41,029 bases of DNA from a virus: the IMG/VR virus record IMGVR_UViG_3300032291_001563, positions 1 to 41,029 of that record; one strand, given 5' to 3'. The notes beneath the pieces were generated by a model. The model searched no databases and was not told the origin of the DNA. It saw only the letters and a list, made by a program, of their open reading frames with translations. How positions within the stretch are numbered: position 1 is the first letter of the stretch; the number at the start of each line of letters is the position of its first letter. A program made the translations under genes and the position numbers. Positions 31,801 to 39,584 of the stretch are shown here, piece by piece.

Positions 31801-34800
31801 GTCAACGAGGGAGAGACAGGCAGGACAAATACAAGCAGAGCTACAATCGGTATGCACATCAGCACCGACTCAAGCGCACGCGTAGAGTGGGTATCTCGCA
31901 TCCCGAAGAAGGAAGTTGAGGTACTGCGGGCTATCAAGAAGCTCCTTGCTGACAAGCATCCGTCATATATCACCCCTGGTACCCCAGACGAGATCGCAAT
32001 CGTGCCTGGTGCGTTCACTAAGTACACCAGAGATGCGTCACTTGTGGACGGTATTGCAGATGCCATCTACAACGACGTATCAAATGCCATGGGCAAGGTC
32101 TACCTTGTGGACGTTACTGGCAGCAGACAGAGCCAGGTCACCATTGATGGCCTCACGTACTACATCGGCAAGGGCATGTACGCATTCAAGGCTGGCGACG
32201 AGACCGGTCTTAAGCTCGCACAAGAGGTATCGGCGCTCGAAGACGACGCTGGCCCAAGCTCACGCGTCAGCAAGCCATTCAAGCTAGGCGATAGGGCCGA
32301 ATACCCAGCGATTACTGGCGAACTTAAGTACTTCAGGATTGATGTTGACCCTGTTGTCCACATGACCTTCGCACATAACGACAAGACGCTGCTCAGTCAG
32401 AGAGATGCAGCCCGATTCGGTGAGCCATTTGACCCAGATCAGCAGATTACCACCCCACTTAAGCCAGCAAAGGGTGGCAAGTTCCAGGGTATGTACCTGC
32501 TCAGCTCTGAATACACTCGAGAGCCAGGGTTTACCTACAAGATGGTTGAGGAGCCGTACAACCTTGAGCTAAAGAACGAAGACGGAACACCAATGCTCAA
32601 CGCTGAGACAGGCAAGCCTGTCACAGTGCGGATGTTTAGGACTGTTGCGGTTGGTGAGCGAGTAAGCATGGCGCCTGGTGTCGAAGACTTCGCAGACTAC
32701 ACAGATAATAGCCCAACCAATATCGAGTTTGACGAAGGTCTCCGGTTTGTTATTGGCAATGATATTCAGCTAGGTAGAACCCTGGATGGCGTCGACCTCA
32801 TTGAGGACAACTACAACGATGTTGTGGCTATGGAGATCCGCCAACAGCAGCCTGTGTTCCTCCAGGGCGCAGAGCGCCGTGCACGAGACCGCCAAGAGCG
32901 CATTGAGCAGGGTCTTGACCCAGTCGACGAGACGATGTCGGAGTCTGATAAGGCATACAGAAACTTCACCGAAGCTGGCGAGAGAGTCGACCACTTCGGC
33001 AGAGAGTACTCGTTTGCAGACCACGGTGAGTACGACACCGATTCTCCGTTTGCTGCCTCAGTCGCTGAGACCAGAACCAAGGAGCGGATGCAGGCACTTG
33101 CACCAGGGGCCGGTGGTGAGGCGCCAGCTGAAGCTGACGTAAAGGCTCTGCCCCAGTTCACCATGGAAGACTTCATGAGGCCGGAGGGCCTCACCCCAGA
33201 GAGCCAGAGGGCTCTTGACCAGCTCGTCGCAGATTACTTCTACATCCTACGCGTACGAGCCCGTGACGTTTCCCAGATGGTTCCGAACCCTAACTTCGTT
33301 GAGCGAGAAGGCCAGATTGGGTGGCGTGCACTTAGAGGGGTCGTAAAGCTTAGAGGCGAGATGCTCAGGGATCTTGGCTACAGAAGGGCTCTTGCTCTAC
33401 ACAGGTACCAGACCCGTGAGCCAGCCATCCTAAACGCTGTACTATTCGACATCTTTGCGGCGACCGGAGACAAGCTTGACGTGGCAAATGAACTCACCAA
33501 GCAGGTCTATACGGATATCGAGGTAGAAGATAACTTTGTCTCTACCCGAAAGGGTAAGCCGTCCTTTAGGGATACGCCTATTGTTGACGATGCTGACGCC
33601 CTGGCACGGGAGTTTGCTTTTAGCGTGGCACGCCGAATGCTCAGGGAGCGGACCCCTAATGTCTACTCAACCAGCACAGAGATGATGGCTGAAAGCGAAA
33701 CTTCCTCAGAAGAACGTGCCGCTGAGGCGGAGAGATCCGGAGGGTCTGCTGAGGCTGTTACCGACTACAAGAGCGAGCTAGCACAGATCGCTGCACAAAC
33801 CAATATGGCTGAAGGCCAGACCACCCCGTACACCGGCGTGGAGATTGGCGAAAGCCTGCAGCACACTCTTGAGGATGGTAGAACTATTTCCGCGTCGTCC
33901 CCTGATGGCAAGGAGTGGGTCCAGGCGATCATGGAGCGAGAGCGACAAGGGAAGATCCCTGAGAAGGTTCTCACCAACATGATTAACGCGCTTGAGACGG
34001 CAGAAGAGGAAGCTGCTATTAAGGCTCTTCGTAGCAGGATTAAGGGCAAGGAGGCTCCAGCACCACAACCTATCGAGGCTCCAGTAGCCAAGAGACCTGC
34101 CCCACGAGTTAATCGCGTACTTGATCCTATGAGCGTCGACGAGCGCAGGGCATTTGCAAACAGAGCGTGGGCACTTTACTCTGAGCACGTTGCAGCGGAT
34201 GGCGACGGAGACGCGTTCGTGAAGACGATCAACCGGGCACTTTCTGCCGCTACGACGGTAAAGGGCAAGGAGAACAGGTTCAACCAGATCCTTAACTTCG
34301 TATTCGACAACAACGGCACAGTCATGGTCCCAGACGTTTACTTCACCGACGTCAATGGGAACAAGACGTACCCAGAACCTAAGGTAAAGAATCCACAGTA
34401 CAACTCATCTGCCAGAAGAGGGAGCGCGTTTGATGCCACCTTCACCGTCGAGGAGATGGAGAAGTTTGTGACGGAAATGTCGACCATGAGAACCAGCAAG
34501 CTGGCTGGTGGGCTGAGGGAAATCATCCGATACGCCAAGGCACAGAATAAGTCCGCAGGCAAGAAGAAGCAGCTCCGGTTCTACCTAACCATGGACCCCA
34601 AGACCGGCATGCCGAAGTTCTCCCTGTCGGTATCCCCAACTTACCCAAGCCAGAAGTCCGTATCCACACCGTACGCCCCAGGTGGCGTTGACAGGGAAGG
34701 CAAGGTCAAGGCTGGTGGGGAGGCCTTTGACGACCCATTTGCCACCATGCAGGGCGATGCCAACAGACTCCAGTCCCTGACTGCCGATGACATTGAGGCA

Positions 34801-36018
34801 GTTATCCGCAGCGCTGGTGCTGACTCGGCAATCAAGGTAGTCCGCAGGGAATCTGAGATCCTTAGCCAAGCTGAGGGCGTAGCTAGCGCAGAGGACTTCG
34901 CCAGAGCCCAGCCGTACGACCTTGTGTTCACCGAAGGCTTTGACGCTGACGAAATCTCTGGAAGCCTGTTTGACGAACTCCCAGACCATGTCAAGGGCGA
35001 CGACAGATCTAAGGTTATGAAGATCATCCTTGATGCCGCAGTGCGAGCTAGGTTCTTCCAGATTATGAAGACAGATCTCGACCAGCAGGGCATTGACAGC
35101 AGCTTCATCACTGAAGATGACCTTGACCCAAGCGCGTTCAAGAAGGTAGAGACCCCTGAGGGTTCGAAGTATGCGCTGAAGCCACGCCTTGAGCAGGATG
35201 GCACGTTCGCCGGTCCGTTCTCGAGGCGAGGCAAGGGACCAGTAAGAACGCTCAAGCTTCTTGACATCGAAGGCGACGACAGGACTTCTCGAGCACTTAA
35301 GGCCGTGCTTGAGCGAATCAAGCAGGGCGGAACGTACGCTGAGCAGCTAGACATGGACGAGGCCGCACGACAAGCCGCTAACGTCCTGGATTTCCGAAAC
35401 AAGGCCCTTGGCCTTGAGAGGGACTCTGCACGTCCATCAAGCCCAGAACCGATCGACATGGTGTCGAATAACGTTCTCGGCCCATCAAGCAAGCTCCCAA
35501 GGTTCTCCCCTGGCGCAAAGGCTGGTATTGCTGGCGGTACGATTGCCGGCACTCTTGCAGCGTACCTGCAGTTCGGCGCTGACGAGCAGGCTAAGGAGAT
35601 TGCCCTTGCCTCACTACCAAGCCAGGTTGCATTCGAAGCTCTTGGCGCAGTGCCTAAGGTCGGCGGTCCTGTGGCAGCTGCTACGGGCCTGGGTTTGACA
35701 TACGCGACTGGCGGGGACATGCTTAGAGCGCTCGCTGGTATCACTGGCTCCGTGGTCGGCGGTATCGCAGGTACGGGTGCCGGTCTCTTCACTGGACCTG
35801 GTGCGTTCGTAAGCGGCCTTGCAGGCAGCACGGCTGGGTACATGATTGCAGACAACCTGTACTCAGCGGTCACTGGCAAGTCGCCAGCCAGCCAGGTACC
35901 AAACAACGTTGCAAGATCTAACTCGCTCATGGAGCAGAGAACGAGAACCCCGGGTGTGAGGGACGTCATGCCAGTAGTTAATAGGGATATAGCTGAGCTA
36001 GAAAGGATGGGCGGATAA
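28870..36018 (+). CDS. Giant 2382-aa protein with SLOG-like domain
   Basis: The largest gene. ATG 28870 follows AAAGG; an upstream GTG at 28852 lacks a site. Residues about 25-85 and 280-375 are Pro/Ala/Thr-rich linkers. Residues about 385-580 form a SLOG (DprA/YpsA/DUF2493-type) Rossmann-like domain: GIIGTAGR, VLISGGAAWADHVAVQLF, VVTFGDGTQGNEGMKARNSLV and a GGTADTWRK segment, features that bind nucleotide ligands. The long middle is charged and of unknown fold. Gly-rich hydrophobic segments lie at about 2215-2230 and 2260-2335. Position, size and glycine-zipper spans suggest an ejected virion protein, and the mixed domains recall phage polyvalent proteins. A complete tRNA lies within the second linker. 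The last base of its stop region overlaps the next ATG. Confidence 0.82.
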   Translation: MAKIPDPKEIQAQIDRLVNRTVDQQVEGKAAPAAPKAGAAKDPFAGMKKETPRAEAPTPTPPAAAAPSAPAAGGTSAPAAPSKPAPYQTYIEYEYVGEPDPDSIGSLPSEEMNYTAGERTASGKLAIAPAVRGDKRSNIEKVIAGERTSTSRQYAPKKGVVPGANLLLTVRGKPAAVVRITAVYKIMGSTQDGFAVLQDLATGTEVKKPIERLAASEGYDAAEYAKTIYNTKITPGQAIAAEYDADLNAKTQADIAAAQGAPAEAPVSRATSIGMAPGDVPVPPMGETTPSVAPTGLPEAPMPPVETPETQVTATTPTDATVAQGTEQGTSKPLAAGSNPAGGASSAFESMTATPEQIKATAAPADGDFGIEGETQPYTLPETDGRYVGIIGTAGRREDGARLTEGDYRYLVKYIGGAVKPNDVLISGGAAWADHVAVQLFLDGKVGGLVLHLPAELIVGPDGKLSFRNGGFGTAGNTANYYHSLFDKALKVESGSSLKQIQEAIDRGAVVTFGDGTQGNEGMKARNSLVARDARDFLVAMTFDPNMKNQTPKDGGTADTWRKHRKGHPEAKRRLVDIRAQNPDPSEGERLRAFRSKKGQYALSQVETEQTADMLNAMAQAEGEKGSLLDKASKNIRDLAMTESTAQGYNLQQALRAMQAEEAKVLTRAGRIAFLPTDKLVSAALVIAMLDAQAPVSEEIYTMIDEGFLPNVGMLKRAQGREIDVQAAIRFMRDRILTKTIELGKGENDVLITRILENAGVPQSAFAKTGADAPAYTYPGADAQAAEVKIKRVNNDLKRVLARIQKNAADLGPLMSHPEVAKRLYLVTNLLAGIEQDIDSEFAGEALPSRLRTDKYSGLPYLRALEQIDPIFEYIRMRADIDPAQVLPEDPGDRDPYKISEAVLAAGAQPPQSRGKRGRYVYDEAQLHATYKAGTPYRRYAFDINGEVHPQYMTLDELGLVTDKFDGFENPYAGLASVNEGETGRTNTSRATIGMHISTDSSARVEWVSRIPKKEVEVLRAIKKLLADKHPSYITPGTPDEIAIVPGAFTKYTRDASLVDGIADAIYNDVSNAMGKVYLVDVTGSRQSQVTIDGLTYYIGKGMYAFKAGDETGLKLAQEVSALEDDAGPSSRVSKPFKLGDRAEYPAITGELKYFRIDVDPVVHMTFAHNDKTLLSQRDAARFGEPFDPDQQITTPLKPAKGGKFQGMYLLSSEYTREPGFTYKMVEEPYNLELKNEDGTPMLNAETGKPVTVRMFRTVAVGERVSMAPGVEDFADYTDNSPTNIEFDEGLRFVIGNDIQLGRTLDGVDLIEDNYNDVVAMEIRQQQPVFLQGAERRARDRQERIEQGLDPVDETMSESDKAYRNFTEAGERVDHFGREYSFADHGEYDTDSPFAASVAETRTKERMQALAPGAGGEAPAEADVKALPQFTMEDFMRPEGLTPESQRALDQLVADYFYILRVRARDVSQMVPNPNFVEREGQIGWRALRGVVKLRGEMLRDLGYRRALALHRYQTREPAILNAVLFDIFAATGDKLDVANELTKQVYTDIEVEDNFVSTRKGKPSFRDTPIVDDADALAREFAFSVARRMLRERTPNVYSTSTEMMAESETSSEERAAEAERSGGSAEAVTDYKSELAQIAAQTNMAEGQTTPYTGVEIGESLQHTLEDGRTISASSPDGKEWVQAIMERERQGKIPEKVLTNMINALETAEEEAAIKALRSRIKGKEAPAPQPIEAPVAKRPAPRVNRVLDPMSVDERRAFANRAWALYSEHVAADGDGDAFVKTINRALSAATTVKGKENRFNQILNFVFDNNGTVMVPDVYFTDVNGNKTYPEPKVKNPQYNSSARRGSAFDATFTVEEMEKFVTEMSTMRTSKLAGGLREIIRYAKAQNKSAGKKKQLRFYLTMDPKTGMPKFSLSVSPTYPSQKSVSTPYAPGGVDREGKVKAGGEAFDDPFATMQGDANRLQSLTADDIEAVIRSAGADSAIKVVRRESEILSQAEGVASAEDFARAQPYDLVFTEGFDADEISGSLFDELPDHVKGDDRSKVMKIILDAAVRARFFQIMKTDLDQQGIDSSFITEDDLDPSAFKKVETPEGSKYALKPRLEQDGTFAGPFSRRGKGPVRTLKLLDIEGDDRTSRALKAVLERIKQGGTYAEQLDMDEAARQAANVLDFRNKALGLERDSARPSSPEPIDMVSNNVLGPSSKLPRFSPGAKAGIAGGTIAGTLAAYLQFGADEQAKEIALASLPSQVAFEALGAVPKVGGPVAAATGLGLTYATGGDMLRALAGITGSVVGGIAGTGAGLFTGPGAFVSGLAGSTAGYMIADNLYSAVTGKSPASQVPNNVARSNSLMEQRTRTPGVRDVMPVVNRDIAELERMGG
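29827..29902 (+). tRNA. tRNA-Arg (UCU) inside the giant gene
   Basis: A 76-base cloverleaf: acceptor stem GCCACCG/CGGTGGC with all seven pairs, TA, D stem GCTC/GAGC with an 8-base loop, A26, anticodon loop CTTCTAA with TCT at 29860-29862, 5-base variable loop, T stem GCAGG/CCTGC with loop TTCGAAT, discriminator G and encoded CCA. A20, C35 and U36 fit arginine identity. The anticodon stem GGGGA/GCCTT is weak (two G-U, one A-G mismatch). It is in sense orientation in a Pro/Thr-rich linker and has no stop in the host frame. AGA arginine codons are common in the late genes, so the tRNA would help translate them. Confidence 0.85.
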
Positions 36019-36413
36019 TGTTCAACACACAAGATCTTCAGGCGTACGTCAACAAGTGCCTTCCGGTATTTGGGCTTTCCAACTGGAAGGTAGAGGTATC
36101 GCGGCACCCAGCGGACGAGGATAACTGGGCCGATATCGAGGTATCAGACAACCTATGGACCGCTACTCTACGGGTGTCCAGCGACTTCTGGGGGCTAGAC
36201 CCAGAGGAGAAGCGCCGGATCGTAGCCCACGAGCTGCTCCACGTCCACTACGCAGGCCCAGAGCGAGCTGTAGAGTCCCTCTCAAACGTGCTTGGCAGCG
36301 AGTCATACGCCCTCCTTTCAGCCATCTTCGAGAAGGAGATTGAGCGCTCAGCCGATGCACTCTCCACCGTGGTAGCTAGACTGCTGCCTGGCGTAGATGT
36401 GCACAGCTCTTGA
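36018..36413 (+). CDS. Zinc metallopeptidase-like protein (HELLH)
   Basis: A 131-aa protein with a zincin motif, H71-E72-L-L-H75 in IVAHELLHVHY, and a glutamate about 32-34 residues later (FEKEIERSADAL) that could be the third zinc ligand. This layout is found in SprT-like and other small phage metallopeptidase-like proteins. The target is unknown; processing of the giant protein encoded just upstream is an attractive but unproven idea. ATG 36018 overlaps the previous stop. The stop codon lies inside the TTGACA of the next promoter-like motif. Confidence 0.75.
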   Translation: MFNTQDLQAYVNKCLPVFGLSNWKVEVSRHPADEDNWADIEVSDNLWTATLRVSSDFWGLDPEEKRRIVAHELLHVHYAGPERAVESLSNVLGSESYALLSAIFEKEIERSADALSTVVARLLPGVDVHSS

Positions 36414-36440
36414 CAAGCCTGGATATATATAGAGAGTATT
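36410..36440 (+). promoter_or_regulatory. Late promoter-like motif, copy 2
   Basis: TTGACA, four bases, TGGATATATATAGAGAGTATTA, matching the element at 28761 at about 23 of 30 positions. It lies directly before the tail fibre gene, within 42 bases of its ATG, and overlaps the peptidase stop codon. Confidence 0.6.
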
Positions 36441-36451
36441 AAGGAGTCTTA

Positions 36452-37942
36452 ATGGCACGATTCAGGTTCGGAAGGACAATCTCGCTGAGGTGGAATGGGC
36501 TGCTCATTGAGGGCCCTGCTAATACCGTGTTCGAGATCCCTGACGAATACTACGAGGAGTTCAACGAGGACATCGGTCCCGTAGAGCCTACCCTGGTGTG
36601 GCTAGACTCGGACGAGGGTGCTACTCTTAGAGCTCGCGTGACTTCACTAGAAACTGCTGGCGGAACACCAGGGCCGCAGGGACCTGCGGGCCCACAGGGC
36701 CCAGCCGGCCCAACAGGCCCTACTGGACCAGCTGGTGCGACTGGTGCAACGGGTTCTACCGGAGCGACAGGGGCCACTGGTGCCACCGGCCCGCAAGGCC
36801 CAACTGGTCCGCAGGGGGCAAACGGCGGATCAGTCTCGCACTATAGGTATCTAACCCGAACCAACACCACATCTGGTGATCCAACAAGCAATCAGTTGGG
36901 CTGGAATAACTCAACACAAACCAGCGCAACGGAACTCAGGATTAGCCACCTTGATGCCGACAACGAAGACACCAATATCTTTTTGGACCTAGTAGACGCT
37001 GGCGATATTTTTATTATTCAAGACGAGAATGCTGCCGCAAACTACCAGAAATGGGAAGTGACATCATCTAGAACAGACAACTCTACTTGGGACAACTTCC
37101 CAGTAACACTTCTTGCAAGCGGCGGAACTGGGACTACAAACTTTGCAAATAGCCATAGCGTCCTGCTGATTATTGTCTCTGTCGGTGCGGTAGGCCCAAC
37201 AGGACCGACTGGTCCGCAGGGCCCAACGGGTGCCACTGGACCCGCAGGGGCGACTGGTCCCACTGGGGCGACCGGCCCAACCGGACCACAGGGCGTTAAG
37301 GGAGACACTGGCGATACGGGAGCTACCGGCCCTACTGGCCCAGCCGGTCCAACAGCCCCCACCGGAGCAATCGTCATGTGGCCAACGGCAACTGCCCCAA
37401 CTGGCTGGCTGTTCCTAGATGGGCAAACAATCAGCCAGGCAACATACCCAGATCTTGCGGCAGTCTTCGGAGTTGGATCTGGGACGTTTGCACTCCCAGA
37501 TATGCGAGACCGCTTTGCCGCTGGAGCGGCAACAGTCGCGGCTATTAGCAACAACGCAGGTGCGCTTTCCCCAAGCTCTGGAACACCACTTACGCACTCT
37601 CATACCACCAACATTGCCCACGGGCACTCAGATACGATTGCAGTATCTACACACGGAGACCACACACACTCCGTTGACCCAGCGGCTACAACTTCTGGTG
37701 GCCCAAGTGCTACGACAAGTCTTGCATATAGTGGCGGTGCTGTAAACACCTCATTTCCAAGCACGACCCACACGCACTCCACCAACATTGCCGCAACAAC
37801 ATCCGGCGCAGAGAGTACCAACCTAACCCACACCGTTACCGGTGGTGTTACAAGCCTTGGAACAACATCAGTGACATCGTCAGATGGTCTTGGAACACTC
37901 GTAGCTAAGGTTACGTTGCTTAACTTCATCATTAAGACGTGA
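36452..37942 (+). CDS. Tail fibre with collagen-like repeats and collar domain
   Basis: A 496-aa protein. Residues about 72-126 and 248-304 are Gly-x-y collagen-like repeats ([12 protein letters not shown] type) that would form trimeric shafts. About 305-365 is a phage tail collar domain ([20 protein letters not shown] and [14 protein letters not shown]). The C-terminal 120 residues are Thr/Ser-rich with several HxH motifs (HSH, HGH, HTH), like metal-binding fibre tips. Between the collagen parts lies a beta-rich domain of about 120 residues. The N-terminus ([13 protein letters not shown]) probably attaches to the tail. It is the likely receptor-binding protein. AAGGAG precedes the ATG, and a promoter-like motif lies just upstream. 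Confidence 0.9.
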   Translation: MARFRFGRTISLRWNGLLIEGPANTVFEIPDEYYEEFNEDIGPVEPTLVWLDSDEGATLRARVTSLETAGGTPGPQGPAGPQGPAGPTGPTGPAGATGATGSTGATGATGATGPQGPTGPQGANGGSVSHYRYLTRTNTTSGDPTSNQLGWNNSTQTSATELRISHLDADNEDTNIFLDLVDAGDIFIIQDENAAANYQKWEVTSSRTDNSTWDNFPVTLLASGGTGTTNFANSHSVLLIIVSVGAVGPTGPTGPQGPTGATGPAGATGPTGATGPTGPQGVKGDTGDTGATGPTGPAGPTAPTGAIVMWPTATAPTGWLFLDGQTISQATYPDLAAVFGVGSGTFALPDMRDRFAAGAATVAAISNNAGALSPSSGTPLTHSHTTNIAHGHSDTIAVSTHGDHTHSVDPAATTSGGPSATTSLAYSGGAVNTSFPSTTHTHSTNIAATTSGAESTNLTHTVTGGVTSLGTTSVTSSDGLGTLVAKVTLLNFIIKT

Positions 37943-37950
37943 GGTAAAAA

Positions 37951-38127
37951 ATGGAGTTTGTTAGCGTACAGGTTTCATGTGAAACAGAAAACTGCCCGAA
38001 CAAAGGCATTCCTGCCAACACAATCCTTAAGCTCACTGAGAGCGGCGACCTTCCCTGGTACGTGTGCGGGGTTTGCCAGGTGGACCTAATCCCAAATCCG
38101 GATGCGAGCAATGAAGCTACTGAGTAA
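37951..38127 (+). CDS. 58-aa zinc-ribbon protein
   Basis: A 58-aa frame starting at ATG 37951 after GAGG. It has two metal-ligand pairs, C10/C15 (SCETENCPNKG) and C39/C42 (VCGVC), in the spacing of a zinc ribbon. It overlaps the small-terminase candidate by 26 bases. Similar small zinc-ribbon proteins occur beside tail fibres and terminases in other phages, to my memory without a known role. Confidence 0.6.
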   Translation: MEFVSVQVSCETENCPNKGIPANTILKLTESGDLPWYVCGVCQVDLIPNPDASNEATE

Positions 38128-38569
38128 GTGCGCAGTATGCGCGAGCCCACTCGTAGACGTCATCAATCGAAAGATGACCGAGGGTATGTCAGACATCAAG
38201 ATCAGCCTGTGGCTAAAGGCAGAGAACGCCTACATCAGCAGAATCACACTAGGAAATCACAAGCGCCAGCACCTTACCGAAGAGCACATGAATGCTCGTA
38301 AACAGGTAGCCAAGAAGGTGCAGCAGGCAGTACAGATTGAGGCTACCAACAGCGACTTGGCCAAGCTTGTTAGCGGATACGTTTTCAAGATGGTCGAAAA
38401 CGGGGATCTAGTGCCGACTCTGTCGGAGGGACTCCGGGCCCAGGAGATGCTGGACCGAAGAAAAGAAAAGAACGCAGACCGTGGTCTGGCCGTCGCAATG
38501 GCTGGGATTCTGGGAGGCGGATCATACACTCTGATCGCAGAGGAGGTAGACAATGAACAAGGAACTTAA
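38102..38569 (+). CDS. Terminase small subunit candidate
   Basis: A 155-aa basic protein four genes upstream of terL. An N-terminal CAVC and a helix-turn-helix-like segment (SDIKISLWLKAENAYISRIT) are followed by a long helix and a helical C-terminal half, the layout of DNA-recognising small terminases. The link is positional and structural, with no family signature. ATG 38102 or ATG 38111 may be the start; both lie in the overlap with the zinc-ribbon gene. Its stop overlaps the holin start by 17 bases. Confidence 0.5.
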   Translation: MRAMKLLSKCAVCASPLVDVINRKMTEGMSDIKISLWLKAENAYISRITLGNHKRQHLTEEHMNARKQVAKKVQQAVQIEATNSDLAKLVSGYVFKMVENGDLVPTLSEGLRAQEMLDRRKEKNADRGLAVAMAGILGGGSYTLIAEEVDNEQGT

Positions 38570-38768
38570 GGCAGTAGTGGCGTCCTGGGGGCGTTCATTC
38601 CTTGCCGCCTGCCTGGCGCAGTTCATTGCGCTTGGCGGTAGCGTTTTTGATCTTAACGGCGACGCCGGTAAGACTATTGTGTCGGCCGGAGTGGCCGCAG
38701 TTCTTCCAGTGATTCTTCGCTGGTTGAATCCAAATGACGCCAGTTTCGGCGTGAAAGCAGGAGAATAA
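38553..38768 (+). CDS. Holin-like membrane protein, r1t-type
   Basis: A 71-aa protein with two hydrophobic segments (FLAACLAQFIALGG and IVSAGVAAVLPVILRWL) separated by a short acidic loop and ending with LNPNDASFG. That two-span layout and the LNPxDxSFG ending resemble r1t-family holins of Gram-positive phages. GAGGAGGTAGAC before the ATG is a strong ribosome site. The basic neighbours and terL downstream leave its lysis role uncertain, as the endolysin candidate is far away at 16964 though in the same late unit. Confidence 0.62.
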   Translation: MNKELKAVVASWGRSFLAACLAQFIALGGSVFDLNGDAGKTIVSAGVAAVLPVILRWLNPNDASFGVKAGE

Positions 38769-38770
38769 TC

Positions 38771-39130
38771 ATGACAGCAAAGCCAAAGCCAAAGCCAAAG
38801 GTGGCCCCAACGTACAAGAACGACAAGGACTACATTAAGAAGCAGATCAATCTGCTTATTAAGGAGACCAACAAGAAGGGCGTAAACGGCGCTAAGGAGC
38901 GTGCAATCTGGTCGCAGATTGACAACCTCCGCAGCTCGCTTGGAACCCTCAACAACGCAAAGCGTCGCTCGCAGGTCAGCGCAAACGGAACGATGACGCT
39001 TCCTAGCGGGAAGAAGATCACGACCGTTAAGGGCGTAATGATGAACGACAACGAGGCACGGGCTGCGCTTAGCTCCGGGGCTGGCCGCAAGCCAACCACG
39101 TCAAAGCCACCACGCCGACCACAGTACTAA
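38771..39130 (+). CDS. Basic small protein, unknown
   Basis: A 119-aa protein rich in Lys, with a KPKPKPK opening, a basic helical central part and a Pro/Arg-rich end. GCAGGAG gives its ribosome site, and the stop is one base before the next ATG. It is the first of three basic proteins just before terL, so a DNA-binding role in packaging or in the virion is a reasonable guess. No family was recognised. Confidence 0.65.
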   Translation: MTAKPKPKPKVAPTYKNDKDYIKKQINLLIKETNKKGVNGAKERAIWSQIDNLRSSLGTLNNAKRRSQVSANGTMTLPSGKKITTVKGVMMNDNEARAALSSGAGRKPTTSKPPRRPQY

Positions 39131-39292
39131 ATGCCAGGCAAGAAGTTGCCAGCTTTCCTTACTGAAAAGTATGGAAAGAAGGGCGCCAAAGGAAAGGTTA
39201 AGCCAGCAAAGGGAAAGAAGCTTCCTAAGGGCGGCAAGACTCTCTTTGGTACTAACAAGGCCGGTCAGCGTACCGTAGCCCAGCGTGGCTAA
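39131..39292 (+). CDS. 53-aa very basic protein
   Basis: A 53-aa frame starting at ATG 39131, directly after the previous stop, and overlapping the next GTG. About a third of the residues are Lys or Arg, with many Gly (GKKGAKGKVKPAKGKK). There is no separate ribosome site, so translation would be coupled. The composition suggests a nucleic-acid-binding peptide. Confidence 0.55.
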   Translation: MPGKKLPAFLTEKYGKKGAKGKVKPAKGKKLPKGGKTLFGTNKAGQRTVAQRG

Positions 39293-39584
39293 GACACCAG
39301 CCTGGACCCGCAAAGAGGGAAAGAACCCAAAGGGCGGGCTAAATGCTAAGGGGCGTGCTTCCTACAAGGGAGGCACGCTCAAGGCACCGGTTAAGTCCGG
39401 AAACAATCCGCGTCGAGCGTCGTTCCTGGCTCGCATGGGCAACATGCCTGGGCCGGAGCGGGACTCGAAGGGGCGACCGACGCGTCTCCTGCTCTCACTT
39501 CAAGCGTGGGGAGCTAGCAGCAAAGCTGACGCTAAGGCTAAGGCTAAGGCGATTAGCGCTCGAAACAAAGGAAGAACTGCTTGA
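39285..39584 (+). CDS. Basic protein with GLNAKGRASY motif (DUF6321-like)
   Basis: A 99-aa protein starting at GTG 39285. WTRKEGKNPKGGLNAKGRAS, LKAPV and ASFLARM recall small basic phage proteins (to my memory DUF6321) that are encoded near terminase genes in aquatic phages. Its C-terminal third (SKADAKAKAKAISARNKG) is a Lys/Ala-rich helix. The stop overlaps the TTG start of terL, and its last codons supply that gene's AAGGAAG site. Function unknown; DNA binding is likely from composition. Confidence 0.65.
   Translation: MAKTPAWTRKEGKNPKGGLNAKGRASYKGGTLKAPVKSGNNPRRASFLARMGNMPGPERDSKGRPTRLLLSLQAWGASSKADAKAKAKAISARNKGRTA

Noticed and set aside
34641-36107. 488-codon open frame on the minus strand
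   Set aside because: It lies wholly antisense to the giant late gene, has no convincing ribosome site and a low-complexity Ser/Pro/Ala product. It reflects codon bias of the real gene.
36667-37365. GC-rich repetitive DNA in the fibre gene as tandem repeats
   Set aside because: The repetition comes from Gly-x-y coding and the DNA units are not identical, so it is a protein repeat, not a mobile or satellite element.
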